Positions 43,648 to 52,047 of a stretch of 64,000 nucleotides of DNA are shown piece after piece. The stretch spans positions 1 through 64,000 of the forward strand of contig NZ_CP016438.1 in NCBI RefSeq assembly GCF_001685355.1, written 5' to 3'. Each line of letters opens with the position of its first letter. Within the stretch, counting starts at the first letter, position 1. The position numbers and the translations under genes are program-made. The notes under the pieces are model-generated. The model worked only from the letters and a program-made list of their open reading frames with translations, was not told the origin of the DNA and did not search any database. This DNA is from Streptomyces lincolnensis (GTDB lineage: Bacteria; Actinomycetota; Actinomycetes; Streptomycetales; Streptomycetaceae).

Positions 43648-44331
43648 TCAGCGGCCTTGGACGATCGAGTCGTACAGGCGCGCGCCGGTCTCGTGGGAGG
43701 CCTCGGCGCGTTCCCGCTCATCTCCCAGGCCGACAGCGAAGTTCACGCCCATCGGCAGGAGGACCTGCGTCACGGCGTCGTCGAACTCGACGAAGTGCTC
43801 GGCCAGTTCGAGGGTGATGTAACCGTGCACGTAGCTCCACAGCTGGGCGGCGATGGCTTCGGGTTCCTGCCGCTCGACCCTGCCGGAGCGCAGGAGCCGT
43901 TCGCATGCCGCGGTGACATGGGCGTGGGCTTCCCGAAAGGCCGGGGAGTGCCCGCTCAGGCGGCGGTCCGTATCCGGCAGAGGCCGGTAGGTCGCCCGGG
44001 TGGACAGTCCGAACATCAGGTCGTAGAGGTGAGGGTTCTCGCGGGCCTGCCGACGGCAGGTCAGGGCCATGGCGAAGAGATCCGCGATCGGGTCCTCCGT
44101 CACCGGTACCCGGCCGAACGCTGCGCCGAGTTCCTTGAACCCGTGGTCGGCGACAGCGCTCATCAGCTCGGGGATCCCGCCGAAGTGGCTGTAGACCACC
44201 ATCGTCGACAGTCCGCTCGCGGAGGCCACCGTGCGCGCCTTCACAGCCGACGGACCCTGCTCGGCCAGCAGGCCGATGGCCGCCTGCACAAGTCGTTCCG
44301 GTGCGTCTTCGAGCCTCGCCCGCCCTGCCAT
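43648..44331 (-). CDS. TetR family transcriptional regulator
   Basis: A 227-residue TetR regulator. Start ATG 44331 is chosen for GGAGG 10 bp upstream; an in-frame start at 44361 would overlap the operator region. HTH: LVQAAIGLLAEQGPSAVKAR, then TVASASGLSTMVVYSHFGGI. The ligand domain contains WSYVHGYITLELAEHF, as in the WHG-domain TetR subgroup. The operator-like repeat at 44365-44377 lies 34 bp upstream, consistent with autoregulation. Confidence 0.9.
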   Translation of the reverse strand: MAGRARLEDAPERLVQAAIGLLAEQGPSAVKARTVASASGLSTMVVYSHFGGIPELMSAVADHGFKELGAAFGRVPVTEDPIADLFAMALTCRRQARENPHLYDLMFGLSTRATYRPLPDTDRRLSGHSPAFREAHAHVTAACERLLRSGRVERQEPEAIAAQLWSYVHGYITLELAEHFVEFDDAVTQVLLPMGVNFAVGLGDERERAEASHETGARLYDSIVQGR

Positions 44332-44364
44332 GTCCCGCACGCCTCCACCGTTGACACACAAGAA

Positions 44365-44377
44365 ATAACTTGGTTAT
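44365..44377. promoter_or_regulatory. Operator-like site ATAAC-TTG-GTTAT
   Basis: Same 13-bp pattern as 42690-42702, just upstream of the TetR start and 219 bp before the enoyl-CoA hydratase ATG. The TetR may thus also regulate the operon at 44596-48005. Confidence 0.68.
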
Positions 44378-44595
44378 GTAATTCTTCACGGCAATAGTAC
44401 ACATCGCACGTGACGTGCCGCCTTCGATACACGCGTCCGCCTTCGGACACGTATCACGCGCTGGTCCAGTCTCCTGCCGCCCGTGCGGGCACAGCGTGTC
44501 GGGGCGAACCCGACCTCATCGCTGCGACACGCATCCGCGGCCGTCCCGACGCACTTTCCCACCCCCGCCATGAACTCAGCACGGGAGCAGAACTC

Positions 44596-45564
44596 ATGCC
44601 ATACAAAGACAAGGGCCGTCTGACGGTCGAAGATCGCGGGGCCGTCCTGATCGTCCGGGTCGACGGCGGCCCGCATCAGGAGTTCGGCCTCGACATCGCC
44701 CAGCAGCTGGACAGGCTGGTGGCCCGAGCCGACCGTGATCCGAACGTCCGTGCCGTCGTCTTCACCGGGGCGCATCCCGAGCGGTTCGTCAGCCATGCCG
44801 CGGTCCGGTGGCTGCAGGAGGAGGGCGCCGCGAGCCCTACGGTCGGCCGGCGCGCTGCCTCAGCCGTCGTCCGCATGGCCAAGCACGTGGACCGCTCCCG
44901 CGTCCTCGGGCCCGTGATGCGCAGAACCCCGATGCGCGGGGCTCTGCAGCTGGAACGTCTGCACAGGACCTTCCTGCGGATGAACGCCAGCGGCGTGCTC
45001 TACGTCGCCGCCCTCAACGGTTCGGCTCTCGGCCTCGGCGCGGAGTTCGCCTGGGCGTGCGATCTGCGGGTCATGGCCGACGGGGACTTCTTCATCGGCC
45101 AGCCGGAGATCCTCCTCGGCATCATCCCGGGCGGTGGCGGCACCCAGCGGCTGACCCGCCTGATCGGCACCCATCGGTCCCTGGCCGCGATCCTCGAAGG
45201 CAAGCCGTTCACACCCGCGGAAGCTCTCGCCAACGGGGCGGTGGACAAGGTCGTCGCGCAGGACAAGGTGATCGCGCAGGCGGTCGAACTCGCCGAGCAC
45301 TTCGGGAAGCGGTCGAAGGGGTCGGTCGCGGCCGCCAAGAGGTCGGTGTACTTCGGCGGCTCGATGTCACTGGAGGACGGCCTGCACGTCGAACGCGCCG
45401 AGTTCTTCACCCAGGTCATGTCGAAGGAAGGCCAGAGGCTGATGCTCGACTACCAGGCCACTACCGACGCCACCGGCGAACTCCCGCTCTACACACCGGG
45501 CACCTACGCCCGGGCCCTCGCGTCGGGCAGCGTGCCGGGCCGTCGCTCGACGACCGGGCGGTGA
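44596..45564 (+). CDS. Enoyl-CoA hydratase/isomerase family protein
   Basis: A 322-residue crotonase-fold protein, longer than usual because of an inserted basic segment of about 50 residues (about 80-130) before LNGSALGLGAEFAWACDLRV. The second motif FIGQPEILLGIIPGGGGTQR is intact with both Glu positions. ATG 44596 has GGGAG 8 bp upstream. It heads an operon with a hydrolase (7 bp after its stop) and an acyl-CoA ligase, so it likely acts on the CoA ester made by the ligase. Confidence 0.9.
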   Translation: MPYKDKGRLTVEDRGAVLIVRVDGGPHQEFGLDIAQQLDRLVARADRDPNVRAVVFTGAHPERFVSHAAVRWLQEEGAASPTVGRRAASAVVRMAKHVDRSRVLGPVMRRTPMRGALQLERLHRTFLRMNASGVLYVAALNGSALGLGAEFAWACDLRVMADGDFFIGQPEILLGIIPGGGGTQRLTRLIGTHRSLAAILEGKPFTPAEALANGAVDKVVAQDKVIAQAVELAEHFGKRSKGSVAAAKRSVYFGGSMSLEDGLHVERAEFFTQVMSKEGQRLMLDYQATTDATGELPLYTPGTYARALASGSVPGRRSTTGR

Positions 45565-45571
45565 ACCGACG

Positions 45572-46495
45572 ATGACCACTCAGCAGTCCTTCACCCGTCA
45601 CGACATCACGTTCCCTTCCGGCGACAGCACCTGCGCCGGCTGGCTCTACCTCCCCACGGGCGTCACGTCTGCGCCCGTCGTCATCCTCGGGCACGGCCTC
45701 GGCGCCGTCCGCGAGATGCGCCTGGACGCCTTCGCCGAGCGCTTCGCACAGGCCGGCATCGCCGCGGTGGCCTTCACCTACCGGCACTTCGGCGACAGCG
45801 GCGGCCACCCTCGCCAGCTCCTGTCGATCAAGCGTCAGCTCACCGACTGGGACGCCGCCATCGCCTACGTCACAGCGCGCGCGGACGTCGACCGCACACG
45901 CATCGCCGTATGGGGCAGCTCGTTCGGCGGCGGCCATGCCATCACCGTCGCCTCACGCCACCCCGAACTGCGCGCGGCAGTGTCCCAGTGCCCCTTCACC
46001 GACGGTCTCGCCTCCGCGCTCGCGCTCGGCCCTGCCGCCTCGCTCAAGGTCCTCCCCGTGGTAGCCCGCGATCTGGCAGCCAGAGGCCGCGGAAAGCCGC
46101 CCGTGATGGTTCCGATCGCCGCCGCCCCCGGCACACCGGCCCTCATGAACGCCCCCGACGCCCTGCCCGGATACCAGGCGCTCCAGCCCGCGGAAACGAC
46201 ATTCCGCAACGAGGTGGCGGCACGCGTCATCCCGACCATCCTCACCTACCGGCCCGGACGCGCGGCCAAGAAGATCACCATCCCGATCCTCTTCTGCGTC
46301 AGCGACACCGACTCCGTCACGCCTCCCGCCCAGACCCTCCGCTACGCGCGCACCGCACCCAAGGGAGAGATCAAGAGGTACGACGCCGGCCACTTCGACT
46401 TCTACACCGGCGAGACCTTCGAAGTACTGGTGCGCGACCAGATCGAGTTCCTCACCCGCCAGCTGAACCCGGCAGCCGCCGCGTCAGCTGCGTGA
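45572..46495 (+). CDS. Alpha/beta hydrolase (dienelactone hydrolase/acetyl esterase-like)
   Basis: A 307-residue hydrolase: LGHGLGAVREMRLDAFAERF, TYRHFGDSGGHPRQLLSIKR, nucleophile elbow WGSSFGGG near 114, an Asp in CVSDTDSVTPP near 254 and His in DAGHFDFYTG near 281. The form SSFGGGHA and the MRLDAFAERF region are typical of alpha/beta hydrolases found with acyl-CoA ligases. Second gene of the operon; 37 bp separate it from the ligase. Confidence 0.9.
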   Translation: MTTQQSFTRHDITFPSGDSTCAGWLYLPTGVTSAPVVILGHGLGAVREMRLDAFAERFAQAGIAAVAFTYRHFGDSGGHPRQLLSIKRQLTDWDAAIAYVTARADVDRTRIAVWGSSFGGGHAITVASRHPELRAAVSQCPFTDGLASALALGPAASLKVLPVVARDLAARGRGKPPVMVPIAAAPGTPALMNAPDALPGYQALQPAETTFRNEVAARVIPTILTYRPGRAAKKITIPILFCVSDTDSVTPPAQTLRYARTAPKGEIKRYDAGHFDFYTGETFEVLVRDQIEFLTRQLNPAAAASAA

Positions 46496-46532
46496 CCGGA
46501 CCGCATCACACCCAGACAGGTACGCCCTCGCC

Positions 46533-48005
46533 ATGAATTTCGCATCCCTGCCCGACCGCCGCGCGTCCCTCGACCCCGACGGAGCCGCGGTCTCGGACGG
46601 CCGCCAGGCCCTCACCAACGTCCAGTTGCTGCGTCGCGTCCAGGCGGCGTCACGTCACCTGCAGGACCTCGGGGTCGGCCCCGGCGACGTCGTGGCCCTC
46701 AGGCTGACCAACCGCGTCGAGTTCGTGCTCCTGCTGTTCGCCGCCTGGCGGCTCGGCGCCACCATCACGCCGGTCAATCCGAGCATGACCGACATCGAAG
46801 TCGCCCGACAGCTCACAGACTCCGGCGCACGCCTGATGGTGAGCGAGGACGGTGAGACCGCCGTGGCAGACGGGACTGCCGTCCTCGCCGTCGGCGAACT
46901 GCATGACGCAGCGGCGGAGCCGGATCAAGCACCCCTTGCGGACCCGTCCGCGCTGGCCCTGCTCATCTACACCAGCGGCACGACCGGGGTTCCCAAAGGG
47001 GTGATGCTCGACCACGCCAACATCGACGCCATGGCGGACATGGGGCGCCGGGCGCTGGAGGTCGGGCCGGCCGACCGGTGCCTGCTGATCCTGCCGCTCT
47101 TCCACGTCAACGGCATCGTGGTCAGCACCCTCATCCCGTTGCTGGCGGGCGCGAGCGTCACCATCGCCGACCGATTCCATCCCGAGACCTTCTTCGACGT
47201 CGTCGAGCGCGAGCGCCCCACCTTCCTCAGCGCCGTGCCGACGATCTACAGCATGCTCGCGGCGCTCCCGGACCAGGTCCGCCCCGACACCTCGTCCCTG
47301 CGCTTCGGAGTCTGCGGCGCCGCACCCGCCTCCGCCGAGCTGCTGACCCGGTTCGAGGCCCGCTACGGGTTTCCGCTCATCGAGGGGTACGGGCTGTCCG
47401 AGGGAACCTGCGCGTCCACCATCAATCCTGTTGCGGGCCCTCGACGCGCCGGAACCGTGGGACTGCCCTTCCCCGGCCAGGAGATCCGGATCGTCGACGC
47501 CGACGGCAGCGAGGTGCCGCCGGGCGTGGAGGGAGAGGTCGTCGTGCGGGGACCCAACGTCATGCGGGGCTATCTCGGCCGCCCGGAAGAAACAGCCAAA
47601 GTCCTCGTCGACGGCTGGCTGCGCACCGGCGACGTGGGCCGGCTCGACGCCGACGGATACCTGACCCTGGTCGGACGTTCGAAAGACATGATCATCCGGG
47701 GCGGGGAGAACATCTACCCCAAGGAGATCGAGGACGTCCTCGTCGGTGACCCATCGGTGCTCGAGGCCGCCGTGATCGGCGTCCCCGACGAGAAATGGGG
47801 AGAAGTCGTCGTCGCCTACGTCCAGCCCCGACCGGGTTCGACCATCGATCCCTCGGCACTGCAGTCCCTCTGTGCGCGCAGCCTCACCGGCTTCAAGCGC
47901 CCGACCGCGTTCTTCGTGGTGGAAGCCATCGCGAAGAACCCGGTCGGCAAGATCGACAAGGTCTCGCTGCGCGCTGCCCACACTGAGGTCTCTGCCCGGT
48001 CCTGA
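46533..48005 (+). CDS. Acyl-CoA synthetase (long-chain-fatty-acid-CoA ligase-like)
   Basis: A 490-residue adenylate-forming ligase, complete and in frame: P-loop LIYTSGTTGVPKGVMLDH, EGYGLSEGTCAST, GWLRTGDVGRLDADG, GRSKDMIIRGGENIYPKEIE and C-terminal catalytic Lys in AKNPVGKIDKVSLR. It activates a free carboxylic acid to acyl-CoA with ATP. Last gene of the operon. A fragment of a close copy lies at 26613-26762. Confidence 0.93.
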   Translation: MNFASLPDRRASLDPDGAAVSDGRQALTNVQLLRRVQAASRHLQDLGVGPGDVVALRLTNRVEFVLLLFAAWRLGATITPVNPSMTDIEVARQLTDSGARLMVSEDGETAVADGTAVLAVGELHDAAAEPDQAPLADPSALALLIYTSGTTGVPKGVMLDHANIDAMADMGRRALEVGPADRCLLILPLFHVNGIVVSTLIPLLAGASVTIADRFHPETFFDVVERERPTFLSAVPTIYSMLAALPDQVRPDTSSLRFGVCGAAPASAELLTRFEARYGFPLIEGYGLSEGTCASTINPVAGPRRAGTVGLPFPGQEIRIVDADGSEVPPGVEGEVVVRGPNVMRGYLGRPEETAKVLVDGWLRTGDVGRLDADGYLTLVGRSKDMIIRGGENIYPKEIEDVLVGDPSVLEAAVIGVPDEKWGEVVVAYVQPRPGSTIDPSALQSLCARSLTGFKRPTAFFVVEAIAKNPVGKIDKVSLRAAHTEVSARS

Positions 48006-48542
48006 CCTCTATTGATGGCGCTGTGGGCCCTCTCCGGCGGCTGGCCCCCAGCTCCGTGCCAGGGACCGAGTGGCAGATCCGGGGCTCCCCGGAACTTCGC
48101 GAGCTTCGCCGCGCGCCCGGCCTACCGGGGACATCCGCGAAGTTGCCCGCATGGGTGGCTCAGGCCCTTGGCTATTGGGCGGCGACGGTGAGGGCCGTCG
48201 CCGCCCGCGGCCCCGCACAGTCGCCGGGGGCTTCGCCGGCCAGAAACACACATCGCGTATGGCGACCCGGACACCGGTCTGGTCATCGCCGGACCTGCGG
48301 GCAGCAACCCCGACCGGGCCGCCCGAGCCGCTCGCCCAGAGGCATCACGGCTCTGAGGCAGCCTCCTCGGCCCGGGCGTCAACGGCACTCCATGCTCACT
48401 GTCGTTCGAGGAACTCGAGCGCTGTCTCCACCTGTGCCGGTCAGCTGCGGTCCTTCGGCCTGAACGTGGATCACCAACTCCTCGATCAGCCCGGTCATCC
48501 ACCGCTTTCACCGACTGCGGGACAGTTACCCAAAAGAGGTCT
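48006..48542. other. Gene-free stretch
   Basis: No gene is convincing. A short plus-strand stretch near 48250-48340 reads AYGDPDTGLVIAGPAGSNPD, which resembles the end of a beta-lactamase-fold esterase and may be a relic. The stretch separates the catabolic half of the window from the helicase block. Confidence 0.4.
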
Positions 48543-50981
48543 CTACCCGGATTCACAGGCAGCCCAGTCCGCTTTGAGGATCTCTGCTATCAAGTCATCT
48601 TGTTCCGAGGTGAGTTGACCGGCGTTCTTTTTGGAACGCGTCTTGCAGAGCCAGGGTCCGATCATGACGCGTTCTCCGTCGACCTCAACCCATTCCCGGG
48701 CACCTGGCGGGCGGTTCCAGTGCTCGACGAAGATCCGGAGGATCTGCGCGGTCTGCTCGAAGGAACGGCGGGGCCGCTTCGCCGCGGGAGGGCTCATCCG
48801 CCTCGCAGGGGGCAGGGCGGTGGCGTTCGGGGTCAGCCGCAGGCGGGCCAGGAGGTCGCGTTGCCCGGGGTCGAGCTGGTTCCAGGTGGAGAACTGGCGG
48901 TGCAGCCAGCTTCCCACCTTCACCTCGTCGATCACCGTGTCGCGGCGCAGCGTGGCGGGGCTGTGGCCGGCTTCGATGTGGCGTCGCAGGAGGTGGTATT
49001 TGCGGTGCCAGTCGGGGCCGTGCGGGAGGGTCCAGTGGGGGTCCAGGGCCGTGAGCTGGGCGTGTCGGTCGGGGTGGAGGCGGTGGTTGCGGGCGAGGGC
49101 TCGTTGGCTGACGAGGAACTGGCCGCCGGGCTGTTGGAGAGGGATGGCGAGGTGGCCGTGCTCGGTGTGGAAGGCGGTGACGGTGGTGAGGTGGCCCTGC
49201 CAGACTGCTTCGTGGTCGTCCCAGATCATGCCGAGCGCGTCGAGTTCGGCGATCCAGTCCTCGGTGAGGATGCCTTGTCTGCGGGCGGTGCGCTGGCCGG
49301 CGATGAAGCTGCCGAGCCGGTAACCGTAGGCGTCTTCGTAGTCGGTGGGGACGCGCAGGTGGTGGTGTTCGGCGTGGAAGCGGGTCGCGGCCGCCAGCCC
49401 TGCCCGGCGTGGGGCGGAGAGGGCCGCGTTGTCGGCGGGCCAGGCGATCAGGTCCATGGCCCGGGCGATGCTGTCGGGGTCGAGGGTGAAGTCGAAGCGG
49501 AAGCGGCGGGCGAGGAGCGTGCGGGCGCCTTGCTCCAGGCGGTGTTTGGCGGTGGTGCGGGGGGCCCGGGCCGCGATGGTCTGGTCGTGGTGGCGCAGGG
49601 CCGCGGTGACGAGCCAGAGGGCTTCGTAGGGGGTGCCGAGGAGGTCGGTGGGGTCGGCGCCGTGGGGGATGTAGGCGGGGATGACGAGGCTGGCGGTCTT
49701 CGTTTCCTGGGTGGGAGGTTTACGCAGGGCGCGGCCGAGGGCTTGGACGATGCGGCGGACGCTGGCGGTGCGGTCGGCGAAGACGACGGCGTCGACGGCC
49801 GGCAGGTCGACGCCCTCCCCCAGCACCTGGGCGTTGGTCAGCACGGCGCGGTCGGCGGTGGCGAAGTCGGTCAGGATGTCGTGGCGCTGGCCGGGGTTGT
49901 GGGTGCCGTTGATCGACTGGACGACCAGGTCACCGGTCCAGGCGGGACGTTGGTCTTCGGTGAGGGTGCGCAGGGTGTGGGGGAACTGGCGGGCGAAGTC
50001 GGTGGCGTCGGCGACCTGCTGGAAGTACACGATCACGTGGTGGAGGTCGTGTTCGGTCATCGCTTTGAGTACTGCCAGGTGCAGTGCGGTGGTGCGGCGT
50101 GCGGCCGGGCCGAAGCCGGAGTGCGTGTCGAGGGTGGTGAGTACGGTGCGCAGGTGGGCGTCGGTGATCGTGGGGACGACCAGTTGGTAGTCGGCGAGGA
50201 CTCCGTCCTCGATGGCGTCCGCGTGGCTGTAGGTGTGCAGGCGGGGGCCGAAGGTTTTCGTGTCCGTCATGGAGGCGACGAGGGCGGGGGTGTCCCAGGC
50301 GGGGGCGGTGGCTGCGGTGCGCTTGGGCTGGGGGCGGGTGGTGGGTGCTTCGGTCAGGCGGGGTGGATCCCATTCGTAGGGGGTGGCGGTCAGGTAGAGG
50401 CGGCGGTCGGCGCGGATGCGGTTGTGGTCGTGCAGGACGGTCCAGTCCTTGTCCCAGCTTCCTGCGGTGCGGTGTGCCTCGTCGACGATCAGGAGGTCGA
50501 AGGTGGGTGCGGGAGCGCGGGTGTGCTGGGTCTGTTCGATTCTCGGGAGGGAGTCGAGGGTGACGAAGACGGTGGCGTGCTCGTGCCGGGCCAGCCAGGT
50601 CGCCAGGAACTCCGGGTTGTTGGTGCTGTGGACGGCTGCTCCGGCCAGGACCGGGTGCTTGGCCGCAGCCAGGGAGGAGACGGCCATCATCGGTTCTGGG
50701 CGTCCGTCGTTGCGGGCTGTGCGGGCCCACTGTGAGATGAGGTCCAGGCTCGGCACGGCGATCAGCAGGTGCCGGGCATCAAGGGCTTCGGCGGTCCGTA
50801 GCGCGGTGATCGTTTTTCCAGTGCCGCAGGCCGACACCATGTGTCCGCGGGTGTGTGCGCGTGCCAGGTGACGTGCCGCGCTGTCGACGGCCCGCTGCTG
50901 GTCCGGGCGTAGTGAGAGCCGGGCGGGGCGGGTGCGGGAGACGGCGGAGATCTCAGCGATGGGCTCATCGGGGGAAGACAT
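48543..50981 (-). CDS. DEAD/DEAH-box helicase with helicase-associated (HA) repeats
   Basis: An 812-residue SF2 helicase. Walker A is SACGTGKTITAL (about residue 50), the DEAH box is LLIVDEAHRTAG (about 145), and motif III-like YLTATPYEWD follows. The second RecA domain has VLTNAQVLGEGVDLPAVDAV and motif VI RRIVQALGRALRKP. The C-terminal part (about 540-800) carries repeats of the HA type: GYRLGSFIAGQRTARRQGIL, LDALGMIWDDHEAVW, FHTEHGHLAIP. Start ATG 50981 has GAGGA 9 bp upstream. Such helicases are frequent near Streptomyces chromosome ends. Same strand as the unknown gene and helicase 2. Confidence 0.9.
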   Translation of the reverse strand: MSSPDEPIAEISAVSRTRPARLSLRPDQQRAVDSAARHLARAHTRGHMVSACGTGKTITALRTAEALDARHLLIAVPSLDLISQWARTARNDGRPEPMMAVSSLAAAKHPVLAGAAVHSTNNPEFLATWLARHEHATVFVTLDSLPRIEQTQHTRAPAPTFDLLIVDEAHRTAGSWDKDWTVLHDHNRIRADRRLYLTATPYEWDPPRLTEAPTTRPQPKRTAATAPAWDTPALVASMTDTKTFGPRLHTYSHADAIEDGVLADYQLVVPTITDAHLRTVLTTLDTHSGFGPAARRTTALHLAVLKAMTEHDLHHVIVYFQQVADATDFARQFPHTLRTLTEDQRPAWTGDLVVQSINGTHNPGQRHDILTDFATADRAVLTNAQVLGEGVDLPAVDAVVFADRTASVRRIVQALGRALRKPPTQETKTASLVIPAYIPHGADPTDLLGTPYEALWLVTAALRHHDQTIAARAPRTTAKHRLEQGARTLLARRFRFDFTLDPDSIARAMDLIAWPADNAALSAPRRAGLAAATRFHAEHHHLRVPTDYEDAYGYRLGSFIAGQRTARRQGILTEDWIAELDALGMIWDDHEAVWQGHLTTVTAFHTEHGHLAIPLQQPGGQFLVSQRALARNHRLHPDRHAQLTALDPHWTLPHGPDWHRKYHLLRRHIEAGHSPATLRRDTVIDEVKVGSWLHRQFSTWNQLDPGQRDLLARLRLTPNATALPPARRMSPPAAKRPRRSFEQTAQILRIFVEHWNRPPGAREWVEVDGERVMIGPWLCKTRSKKNAGQLTSEQDDLIAEILKADWAACESG

Positions 50982-51124
50982 GGGGCAGGTCCTCAGTGCG
51001 CGATGGAGCGGTGGCCGGCGAGATCCATCGTGGCGTGTGTCCTTCGCTGAGCAGTATTGCGGGGGCAGTGGGCATGGGTCGTGTCCGTGCAACGTTAGGG
51101 GATGTCGTGGGGCTGGTCTGGAGG

Positions 51125-51625
51125 CTAGGCGAACAGGGCTTCCACCAGAACTGCTTGGAGCATTCCTGCTTCGAGGGCGGTCGTGATTTCGGCTGCGGAG
51201 GGGTCCCCGGTGAGGCCAGTGCACAGGACCGCGCAGGGCTCGTTCTGAAGCATCTTCCACATCGCGTCGGACAGAACGGTATTGGGGACGCGAAAAGTCT
51301 GCGTCTCTTCCTGAGTGGGGCCCTCGTAGTAGATGCCCCTGAAGGTGCGGTCCGGGGTGGCGAAGACTGCCTTCCACTTCTGGTGGGCCTCGGGGATGGT
51401 CTCTCCCTGCCAGGTCGGCCAGATAAAGCGGCTTCGATCGACGTCGGTCTCAGCCAGGTGGGTGGCGGGGCTCACCACGATCACGATCACGTCGGTGCCC
51501 AGAGTGATTTCGTTGCTGCGGTTGGTCAGGCGGTTGACCTGTACCTGTGAGGTGGGGAGCGTGACGTGGGTGAGGCCGATGTTGAAGACAGGCAGCCGGC
51601 CGGGTGAGTGGGGCGGTGTCGTCAT
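51125..51625 (-). CDS. Hypothetical protein between two helicases
   Basis: About 166 residues, not recognised. N-terminal part is beta-rich by eye (HVTLPTSQVQVNRLTNRSNE, then LGTDVIVIVVSPATHLAETD), the middle has RFIWPTWQGETIPEAHQKWK, and the C-terminus is mostly helical and acidic. No signal peptide or membrane segment. The start ATG 51625 has AGGAG 12 bp upstream; the frame stays open upstream to 51904 but that part runs into the 207-bp repeat and is not trusted. It lies 143 bp upstream of helicase 1 on the same strand, suggesting a shared transcript. Confidence 0.65.
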   Translation of the reverse strand: MTTPPHSPGRLPVFNIGLTHVTLPTSQVQVNRLTNRSNEITLGTDVIVIVVSPATHLAETDVDRSRFIWPTWQGETIPEAHQKWKAVFATPDRTFRGIYYEGPTQEETQTFRVPNTVLSDAMWKMLQNEPCAVLCTGLTGDPSAAEITTALEAGMLQAVLVEALFA

Positions 51626-51818
51626 GATGCCGGAGTACTCCTGGTTGAGGTCGTTCGGTTCTTTCGTGCTTTTGGGCTGCGGTACGTCTGGTGATGTCAG
51701 CCGAGGCTCGGGTTCCGGGTCTGTTGGACGGGTGCGGCGGGCGCTGCCGGGAGGATCCGGTGCAGCTGTTCGTGCCGGGGGCCGGAGCGGAGGGACGCCC
51801 GTGGTCCCGTGGTCTGCC

Positions 51819-52025
51819 GTGGCTTTGACGTCGGCGATTGGCCCCACCGAATTGGCCATCGTTGGCGCCGACGGGTGTTCGATGACGGTCCGCGGCGGCC
51901 CCACCTCGTGGCCGTATCTGCAGCGAGTGGCAGTGGGGCCGCTTTCGGGACGTCACACGCCGCTTGCCGTCCAGGTGGGGCCAGGTGGCCAATATCGAGG
52001 GGCCGCTGACAGACGTCACAGCCAG
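51819..52025. repeat. 207-bp repeat, copy 2 (inverted)
   Basis: Exact reverse complement of 3250-3456. It lies between the helicase 2 stop (52048) and the unknown gene. Exact identity over 207 bp across 48 kb implies recent duplication, gene conversion or a mobile element. Confidence 0.9.
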
Positions 52026-52047
52026 TCTGCCGGTTGGTACGGCGGGT

